A program made the translations under genes and the position numbers. A DNA stretch of 25,342 nt from Priapulus caudatus (Eukaryota > Priapulida > Priapulimorpha > Priapulimorphida > Priapulidae), in assembly GCF_000485595.1 (NCBI RefSeq), contig NW_014578882.1:22478-47819 (forward strand), read 5' to 3'. Shown here one piece after another: positions 18,591 through 25,342 of the stretch (position 1 is the first letter of the stretch; every line of letters begins with the position of its first letter). The notes below the pieces were generated by a model. The model was given only the letters and a program-made list of their open reading frames with translations. It made no database searches and had not been told where the DNA came from.

Positions 18591-19034
18591 TTAACTGTTC
18601 AAAAGAGCTCTCTGCTGATTGGCTTAGCAGTGAGAGTGACCAGCCAATCACCGCGAACCACACAAGGGTGCTTTGGTTACTGCTCGCAAAATGGCGGCAT
18701 CAACAAACGATCGATTCCTGCGCTGTCAAACTTTTATTTTGAACTGTCACGCTGAAACTCCACTGAAAATTGTGTATTTCAATTCAGCGATAACATTTCC
18801 TATCTGGGTGGTGGAATTTAATCGGGGCGGAGGTAATTTAAACATGGCGCAACGATTGAAATGGGGGGAGTTTTCCCAAACACGGCGGGCGCGCCCTTTT
18901 TGCGCAACGTTGGGAGGGGCCTGGACAAGAAACCATGGGTAGCGTACAATAAGCAAGTGTGACAACAGAGCGTAGGCAGAGGTCTTACAAGGGAGGGGAG
19001 TTGTCCCGCTTCCTGGCTCGGCCCGCTTTATATA
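18591..19034 (+). promoter_or_regulatory. Promoter-like GC-rich segment (CCAAT pair, TATA)
   Basis: Inverted CCAAT boxes form a 9-bp palindromic pair (tgattggct 18615-18623, agccaatca 18642-18650). GC-rich sequence and a TATATA at about 19028-19033 on the plus strand follow. It could be a promoter or an LTR-like regulatory piece. No gene downstream was recognised, so this is only a suggestion. Confidence 0.25.
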
Positions 19035-19424
19035 TCTGCGGTCCTTGTGCCTGACCTCCGGGCCTCACGTCGTCACCGCTCCGGGCTTGGCCGGTGCTCC
19101 CGTGCTCCGCAGGACACCTCGTACGTTGACTGCGGGTTATGATATGCCAACACCCTGTATCCCGCACTCAGCTCTCTGCCTTCCAGTACCATTAATTTCC
19201 TTATTGCCTTACTATTACCCCCATACGGTCCATCACAAACACCGTGTCTAGTGCGTCGCCCGCGCCACTCGCACGGCATCACGCCTAATTACTAGTGTTG
19301 CAAAATATCGAATTTCGCCTGTGCCGGTTCTATTGTCGACGTTCCGTTATATACATGTACCCTTTGATTGATACTGAAAACACTCCTCCTATATATCACT
19401 CATGGTTTTATTAGCTATTGCCAT
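19035..19424. other. GC-rich then mixed sequence, no gene recognised
   Basis: Short frames on both strands (19045-19282) lack motifs. The high GC contrasts with the AT-rich neighbours. Confidence 0.35.
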
Positions 19425-19660
19425 GGGTCGTCGTACGTCCGTCCGTCCTTCCGTCAACATTTGGCTACGGTCAACGATAACTCCGGAACTGTTTGACCCA
19501 CATGTTTAAAATTGGGTAACGTTGTTACTGCTATGGGAGATGTTTGAACGTCCTATTTTGGAGCACGCCAGTCGACGTACTTTCGAGCCACGACAATGTT
19601 TTGGCAAAAATGGAAATTGCCATTAGTCAGCTCAGGTTCAACGGATTTTGCTCATTTTTG
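19425..19660. repeat. Possible short interspersed repeat with gtccgtcc start
   Basis: Begins with cgtacgtccgtccgtccttccgtcaac and continues with a phrase (cggaactgtttgacccacatg) of the style of invertebrate interspersed repeats. It resembles the gacgga run at 14135 in reverse complement. Only one copy is in the window, so this is weak. Confidence 0.3.
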
Positions 19661-20502
19661 GTATGTGAATGAATAAGGGCTGCCCGAAAACGTATTACAG
19701 TGGTTTTAATTTTTTTATTTTTTATTATGCAAATTAGGTAGGTTTTGGCAATTATATAGCATATTATATAGACACGCTGATAACAGTCTGTGGTGTCACA
19801 CTCGTCTGGTTCGTTTTACAAGACTTCATTGACAATATCTTTAATGCAAAATTGGTATTTCCTCTCCAGCCTGCTGATAAAACGTCTATATTAGAGTAAA
19901 GTTTTACAAAACATGTCGGAACGCAGCATAACCTGTTTATTTAGAAAGCCATCGCAAAAAAACATCAAAGCAGGTATAGCGCCATCTATCCTTATAAATT
20001 GTGATTTATTTTGGTTTATAAATTATTATTGCGATATACAGATGGCAACTGTGTGCTATCGTCTAGAAAAACTCATACGAAGTAAACACTTCCATGCAAC
20101 CAATTAACCTTTGACAAAAGTTGTGTTATGGGCAGGGAAACGCCATTGTCACGTGGTATGTAGCAGTCTCTCAATCTTACACGTTACACATCGAGAGCAT
20201 GTTTTGCATGCTCTGTATTGGCATGTTTCGTGCGTTTGTTTTTGCGTATTCCGTGTCTGTCATTGACATTTCATTCACGGGCGATTGATTGCTTGTATGG
20301 TTGTGCATTTTGGGGGTCTCTGCCTGCTATAAGATTTTGTTGGGAAAAACACAAAGAATTAAAAACACAATTATTAAGACAATATATACACGATATAACG
20401 GTGAAGTAAGCCTACTTATGGTTGTAGCTTGGTTTTGCGAAGAGCAAGCCAGGTTGCATGAGCCGTTTAAGTTGAATACGAATTCGTACACACGCAAAAG
20501 AA
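19661..20502. other. No supported gene
   Basis: AT-rich. Contains an 8-bp palindrome pair agagcatg / catgctct at about 20193-20213. Frames at 19913-20107 and 20218-20513 show no motif. The final part precedes the gag-like start at 20503 and could be its leader. Confidence 0.35.
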
Positions 20503-20783
20503 ATGCCTCCTAAGAGGGTTACCAAGGAATCCCCAGATGAGGAACAGGCAGGGGGGTGCAGTTTCTCTTTCTCTGGAGATGCAGACCATGATGTTATTTA
20601 TGCAGGAACAGCAACAGCAATCATTTATGACAGTTACTTGCGGATCGAAATACGGTAGCAGACGCTTGACATAGAGAGTCGAGTACGTCGGTATATAAAT
20701 TAGTGGGCATCCAAAAACTTACGAAGGAGGACGACATTGACTGTTACTTGCAGACATTTGAGAGACTGTATTGCACAAACTAA
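20503..20783 (+). pseudogene. Ty3/Gypsy gag N-terminal fragment
   Basis: On the plus strand an ATG at 20503 begins MPPKRVTKESPDEEQA. After frame changes the sequence reads QTMMLFMQEQQQQSFM and finally KLVGIQKLTKEDDIDCYLQT with FERL, closing at TAA 20781-20783. The pattern 'L-x-K-L-x-E-x-D-D-I-x-x-x-L-x-T-F-E-R' is the classic start of the retrotransposon gag/SCAN-like capsid domain. Gag normally forms the particle. Here at least two frameshifts and loss of the rest make it dead. It lies on the strand opposite the LTR element at 21294-25197. Confidence 0.65.
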
Positions 20784-20809
20784 ACCTAGGGATCAGTGGA
20801 CGGCTATTT

Positions 20810-21229
20810 TAGAGCCATTTCGATGCAAATTCAGGCTGCTGTAGTCTAGCTTTTCGCTTACTGCACTGCTGCTGTATTCTCTCTTTAGATGCAAATTTAA
20901 TCTGCTGTCTATCTTTTTGGTTACTGCACTGCTGATGTGTTCTCTCTTCATGTTGATATTCAGTGTTTGTTCTTTGCCGTTGTTTGTAATGCTGCATATA
21001 CTTGGTGCGGTCAGGCTGTCTGGATTGTTGACACACGTTGCTTTTTGTTTAGTGCTTGGCACTGAAGTTGGTTGATCATGTAGTTATTCATCAATGTTCG
21101 TGTTCTCAACATTTGTTCATCACATTCAAAGTCTATAGAAGGGTATGTACCTTGACACTTGAAACTCAACTGTAGAGCCTTGTGTGTTATGGTTTTTATT
21201 TCAATGGGAGTCATTTCAAAAATGTTCAA
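20810..21229 (-). pseudogene. Helitron-type N-terminal region fragment with 21-22 residue repeats
   Basis: Minus-strand frames give a basic, Gln-rich region: DRTKYMQHYKQRQRTNTEYQ, then two tandem units beginning ERTHQQCSNQKDRQQIKFAS and ERIQQQCSKRKARLQQPEFA. At DNA level the units start at 20821 and 20887 (66 and 63 bp). Such repeated basic segments precede the Rep domain in cnidarian and sponge Helitron proteins. The upstream 72-codon frame (MNIFEMTPIEIKTITHKALQ) is not recognised and is one frame off. A fragment; the assignment is tentative. Confidence 0.4.
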
Positions 21230-21293
21230 CGGATGTTAAATGGTCAAACTTCAAGCTGTTAAATGCAAACAAAACTGCAGTGCCATTACTCGA

Positions 21294-21611
21294 GCGCTTC
21301 GAAGCTACTGCGCTCCCGCAATAACCTGTTCTGCTGTGCTCCGGTTCCGGTGTCGTAGTTAGTCAACAGTGCGGGACGAGTAACGACACGCACACACACA
21401 CCGCGGGGCCACTCCCACCCCCTGCCCGCTAGACTCGCGTTACGATGTATAACAAGTGTATACCACGGTAAACACAGAGGTTCGACACACAGTATAGACT
21501 ATGAACGCAGCCGGGCAAAAAGGGCTACAGTACAGTAAGGTATCGACGGCTTCCACGAGCTCGGGTGTAGCCGGTGTTTATGCACCATAAACACTCCTCG
21601 CTATAGACTCG
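21294..21611 (-). repeat. LTR-like direct repeat, 3' copy
   Basis: Matches 24880-25197 in the same orientation. Shared phrases include tcgtagttagtcaacagtgc, ggacgagtaacgacacg, cccaccccctgcccgctaga, gtaaacacagaggtt and actatgaacgcagccgggca. The last 80 bp are diverged. The edges are where similarity fades; canonical TG..CA ends were not evident. Confidence 0.85.
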
Positions 21612-21784
21612 CATAAACAACAACATTAGCCGCTGCCTTGCCTGAGCGAAACTGCCGGCCGTAGACTCTATTTCACACATTCCATCCGAATCGTCGATCT
21701 TGCCCTCGTTTACAAGAATCAATCTGCTGGCCAATAATCTTAACGGAGTTATAAAATTATTAACTTCTAATCAATGCAAACCTC

Positions 21785-22464
21785 GTGTCTACAGTAATAT
21801 CATGAAGCGCCATTATTAAAGCATCAGTCGCAGACTGAATCTGTGCGAGTATGGTGAATTTATCATCGGTAGACGCTGCAAATCGGTCAAGCCGATGATT
21901 AACTTTATTCAAAAATGTACGCAAATCATTCCGCACCATCGATAATATCATTCATTGTGGCTCTGTTAAGCTGCACTTGAGTGTGGGAAAGATTAAAAAC
22001 TGTCAGGCTGTCTTCCAACGCATGCTGGAAAGCATCCTGTGACAACCGAAATTGAGAAAGCTGTGTATCCAATGGTGCAATATCTTCCTCATCTGCAGTT
22101 CTATAGAGGAACTTCTGGAGCTTACCTGTAAATGGCAAAAGGGAACGCTTAGCAGGTTGCTTTGTAAACTTTGTAAAACTTTGTGCAAAAAGTAATGGCA
22201 TGCGATTCAACAAACTCCTCCACCGTGCTCTGAAAACGTACCAAGCTGAGGTCTGTCGTATTATATTCACGAGTGGGTCTGTCCTTAAGTAAATAACGAA
22301 TCTGTCTATCTATACCACTCATATACTCCGTAATCGGCTGGAGGTCAAGGGTAAATGCTAAAGCCCACGTCGATTGGGCGATAGCCATACTCTCCTTCGG
22401 TACAAAAACAGCCCCCTGTGTGGCTGCTGTGTCTCTTAGCACCGTGCCAGCGCACAGCATCAAT
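21785..22464 (-). pseudogene. Envelope-like protein, N-terminal half
   Basis: Begins right after a strong splice acceptor (tatttatctttcag, AG at 22465-22466), as expected for an env spliced from a genomic transcript. The first part (GAVFVPKESMAIAQSTWALA) resembles the N-terminus of invertebrate retroelement envelopes. After a frame change near 22160-22200 comes a basic pair followed by a hydrophobic segment (the usual cleavage/fusion region), then a helical region with AFQHALEDSLTVFNLSHTQV. A further frame change near 21940 leads to KFTILAQIQSATDALIMALH. The gene then stops abruptly near 21785 with no C-terminal half after it. Non-functional as found. Confidence 0.65.
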
Positions 22465-22569
22465 CTGAAAGATAAATACTAGAGATTTCTTAATGTTTCG
22501 ACCACACTTTAGTGAAATAAGTCTTGACTCGACCAACAAGAGTCCTGTCCTTGCTTCCTCCCGATGCCA

Positions 22570-23752
22570 TGGTTACTGGTGGCTCTTGCACTCTGGCTAC
22601 CTGCACAACGGGTTGTGCACTCTGAAACCGTGACATAAACGGGGACGCAGGTGAGCGGGAACGCAACAGTAGTACAGAGCCGTTATTGCTGCTAGTGCGG
22701 TGGCAACGTATATAAGTGTCTGATGTCACTGTATGTGTGTACCTTGAAGTCTTACGCGCTGCTTCATTTGTATCTAGATTCCGTCGACTATTAGCTATCA
22801 CATCTTTCAGATGGTCATATGCTAAATCTAAATCATGGTTTTTATATAGTTTATGTGGCACGATTGTTTGCGGAATGAGGTCCGTTGCATTTCCCCTTTT
22901 CACAGCCAATTGCGCTGAGTCAGCCCATATTATTGGCGTTGGAAGTGCTTCATGTAGGATTGCTGCTAGAGATTGCGTAAGGTCGACAGATGAATCGTGA
23001 AAATAAAATGTCGGCAACGTAAGATCTGCGCTATGCGCACTGCACCCCGACTCAAGTGATACCAGTTGTCGCGACTATATCTCGACATCTGTTATACTAG
23101 GGGCCTGGTCGTTGTTAGTCTGAAATGAAATAGTTAACCGAAATGGCTTTGCTGGCGACAAAAGCCAATGCCCATTACCAATATACGTAACTAGATACTT
23201 TGGGTTCGCCAGAATTTTGACCCTCCTTTGACAATAGACTTGTATGTGCTCGGCGCGCTTTAGAAATAGAGCAACCAAACATTCCTTCGCACCTCTAACA
23301 TAATAAATTTCGGACTCTGCCTGGCATATGTTATGCGTTTCATGGAGGCACTTACGGACTAAGTTTGACTCCGGATAAAAATAGCGTGTTTTATCTTGCG
23401 TGAACGCAACATAGTCTTGATCTAATACGTAATAAACATGCGCGGTTGTACCGTTTACATACTGCGGTGCTGGTAAAATTTGAAAAATTTGAAAAATTTG
23501 TCTGACATGTTTAAGAGGCAAAAACGTAAGTATGTGAAAAGAATTTTCTACTGGTATAACAATTGTCTGTAGTAAGCTATTATAATACAAAATGGTGTCA
23601 TCTAATGGTTTAGGCATTGCCAGATAATTTGGAATCACCTGTTTAATACTCTGCAAAATACTTAGTAAATGCGTTGGTGGTACTAGTGAAATCGGTAACC
23701 TGCCGGTCAGACAGCTGGTTAATGAATGTTCTAAGTCCGCGATCTGATAGAC
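22570..23752 (-). pseudogene. Envelope-like protein, C-terminal half
   Basis: The minus frame from about 23750 to 23079 includes ADLEHSLTSCLTGRLPISLV near its start and a cysteine-containing ectodomain (CLHETHNICQAES, then CLVALFLKRAEHIQVYCQ). This is the pattern of the envelope region after the helical stalk in errantivirus-like elements. An in-frame TAG occurs at about 23069, and the same frame then continues with SLESGCSAHSADLTLPTFYF. About 20 hydrophobic residues that would form the membrane anchor (ATALAAITALYYCC) lie at about 22655-22719 in another frame, so a frameshift precedes the anchor. A 9-bp unit repeats three times at about 23477-23503, giving QIFQIFQI. The half lies upstream of the N-terminal half. 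Confidence 0.65.
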
Positions 23753-24455
23753 ATGGGGTGCGTTGGACAAGCCAAACGATAGAACGTTATTGCCCCTCTA
23801 TACGTGATGAAACACGTCTTAGCCTTGTCCTCCTCTGCCAAGGCTATTTGAATATAACCCGACTTCAAGTCGAGGGTTGAATAGAAGCGTGCATTTCTCA
23901 ATGATCCCAGAATATCTTGAATGCAGGGTAGAGGATATGTGTATTTCCTAGTGACTTTGTTGAGCTTCCTGTAGTCTATGACCATTCGTCCTTTAGGTTC
24001 ATCTTTCTTGGGAACAATGAAGGCTGAGCCTGCCCATGGGCTGTTGCTGGGTTCGATTATGTTAGCCTCCAACAGCTGATTAACATGATGATCAATCATC
24101 GGCCGATAATTAATTGGTGTTTTGTATGGCTTCTGTAGGATAGGTGGATGTCCTTCCATATCGATCGTCATTTCCACTAGGTTGGTACGCCCAAGATCAA
24201 GATTGCTTTTAGCAAATAGATCGTTATTCCTCCGTAGCAGATCTTCTATGGCTGCACGTTGATGCTTTGGTACATGGTCAAGATTGACCTTGCTCGGGAT
24301 AGATGTTGATGCATCGCGTGTTGCTGGAACCATGTTGTACAGGCGTATGCTGAGACGCTTGTCCTATCTTGATTGATGCTATTTGTTTCTCATTAACTGG
24401 CTGGACCACGGCAATGACACTGTTAGCGTCGAAAGCATACAGTGTGTCTGTTGTG
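23753..24455 (-). pseudogene. Ty3/Gypsy-type pol: reverse transcriptase N-terminal part
   Basis: The minus frame 24333-23770 holds reverse transcriptase motifs in order: IEDLLRRNNDLFAKSNLDLG, QKPYKTPINYRPMIDHHVNQ, LLEANIIEPSNSPWAGSAFI, VPKKDEPKGRMVIDYRKLNK, YPLPCIQDILGSL, and motif A FYSTLDLKSGYIQIAL with its catalytic aspartate. A one-base frame break comes just before the FGLSNAP motif at about 23765. The sequence then passes directly into envelope sequence, so the YxDD box, RNase H and integrase are absent. Upstream, to about 24455, another frame (AFDANSVIAVVQPVNEKQIA) looks like the protease-RT connector. This enzyme copies element RNA into DNA in intact relatives. Confidence 0.85.
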
Positions 24456-24749
24456 TTGACTATCTAGTCCTAGTTCATGGAGTTACCATCAACTCGTATA
24501 TATAGTATATATCCATATTTTCTTTCTTATCACTATAATCACTGTGTATGCAATTTTTGTTTATTAATTCATCAGCCTACGGCCCTGCATGATATTGACG
24601 TAGACATTGTTTACAACCCACTATTCTCACTTGTGTATGCTGTCGGAGGATCATTGGTGTGGGTGTGTGTAAATGTTGTAAAATGAAGTGCACACAATGG
24701 TGATATCCAAATATATTTGTTGCTAGTGTAGCGTTTCGTCCTTTCCGGT

Positions 24750-24766
24750 GACACCCGTTGGCGCCA
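24750..24766 (-). other. Candidate primer-binding site
   Basis: The minus strand reads tggcgccaacgggtgtc, starting with the TGGCGCC common to tRNA-primed sites. It lies 113 bp inside the detected LTR edge, further than usual. Either the true LTR extends to here or the match is chance. I could not identify the tRNA. Confidence 0.25.
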
Positions 24767-24879
24767 CCGGTCGACACACAAATGGCTAGCACACAATCCT
24801 AGGTATAGCACTTACCCGTTGTGTCTGGAGACGTTGTACCGGCCGTGATCGTCGGCCCCGGACCTCGCTAGCCACCCGG

Positions 24880-25197
24880 GCGCTTTCGAAGCTACTGCGC
24901 CCCCGCAACAACCCGCTCTGTCGTGCTCAGGTCCGATGCGTCGTAGTTAGTCAACAGTGCAGGACGAGTAACGACACGTATGCACACCGCAGGGCAACGC
25001 CCACCCCCTGCCCGCTAGACTCGCGTTACGACGTATAACCAGTGTATACTACGGTAAACACAGAGGTTAGACACACAGTATAGACTATGAACGCAGCCGG
25101 GCAAAAAGGGCTACAGTACAGTAAAGTATCGGCGGCTTCCCCTCCCGTGCAGCCGCGCACGAAATAGACTAACTCCCTCGCTATTCGTGCAGACTCG
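24880..25197 (-). repeat. LTR-like direct repeat, 5' copy
   Basis: Same length (318 bp) and orientation as 21294-21611. It is 5' by the direction of pol and env. Short frames within it are not genes. Confidence 0.85.
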
Positions 25198-25342
25198 ACA
25201 CGTTTACTTAGGCCTAGTACTGTATTATTCACTCACCCATGAGTAAGCCCCGTATTGTCCTGTCGTTGCCCGAACGGCCGCTCGAGGCAGAACGTGGTGG
25301 GGCTCACTCTCTCTCTTCCTCTCTCTCTACCTCTCGAACTCT
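25198..25342. other. Flank ending in a CT-rich simple repeat
   Basis: No gene. The last 40 bases are (CT)n with interruptions and run to the window edge. Confidence 0.8.

Larger units (their letters stand above)
21294..25197 (-). mobile_element. Decayed LTR retroelement with envelope-like gene, internally rearranged
   Basis: Two 318-bp direct repeats (21294-21611, 24880-25197) flank a 3.3-kb interior with retroviral-type pol and envelope-like frames, all on the minus strand. That orientation makes 24880-25197 the 5' LTR and 21294-21611 the 3' LTR. Intact elements of this kind (Ty3/Gypsy with env, errantivirus-like) would also hold gag, protease, full reverse transcriptase, RNase H and integrase, all missing here. 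The LTRs differ at many positions, so the insertion is old. The envelope halves are in the wrong order. Confidence 0.75.

Overview
The window looks like repeat-rich nuclear DNA from an aquatic invertebrate. Sponge or cnidarian is a guess from the transposon families; no marker gene fixes the species. Signs of a eukaryote are spliceosomal introns (GT..AG, 50 to about 320 bp), LINE, BEL/Pao and Ty3/Gypsy retrotransposon pieces, Helitron and hAT relics, many microsatellites, and one 25-N assembly gap. No bacterial operon, tRNA, rRNA or CRISPR array was seen.

Left part (1-5350), minus strand. The only gene that reads as intact is a multi-exon gene for an RPA-like OB-fold protein (93-1890), with a TATA box at 1938-1945. 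It runs into an intron at the left edge. The same intron start occurs again, identical over at least 96 bp, at 4661-4756. There it follows a broken RecQ-type helicase exon (4753-5250) instead. A short terminal exon downstream (4333-4366) fits the reading phase of the OB-fold gene and not that of the helicase, so the RecQ piece looks spliced onto the 3' end of a second OB-fold gene copy. A second exact duplication (95 bp, 3877-3971 and 7188-7282) also coincides with an exon-sized unit.

Middle part (5350-13000). This is a graveyard of mobile elements, mostly on the minus strand. It holds a BEL/Pao reverse transcriptase (6239-6733), a small palindromic MITE-like element (6734-6826), and a zinc finger plus recombinase-core-like plus Pif1-helicase composite (7942-9116). 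A Helitron Rep/helicase relic (9135-11442) keeps its HUH and two-tyrosine motifs but has frameshifts and one stop. A roughly 570-bp CA-rich dispersed repeat occurs at 2324-2886 and 12171-12741, and its right end appears a third time at 11443, where it truncates the Helitron.

Right part (13000-25342). It holds hairpin-bearing repeats, an integrase-type transposase exon (15899-16067), a CR1-like LINE fragment (16822-17260), a hAT-type C-terminus (18420-18590), a Gypsy gag start on the plus strand (20503-20783) and a Helitron-type N-terminal fragment (20810-21229). It ends with a decayed LTR retroelement on the minus strand (21294-25197) with two 318-bp direct LTR-like repeats, a truncated pol and an envelope-like gene. 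The two envelope halves lie in the wrong order.

Nearly all coding features are relics. The recurring theme is modular rearrangement: breakpoints that coincide with exon borders, a helicase fused to a recombinase-like domain, and a permuted envelope. Calls are from reading the sequence; no database search was run.
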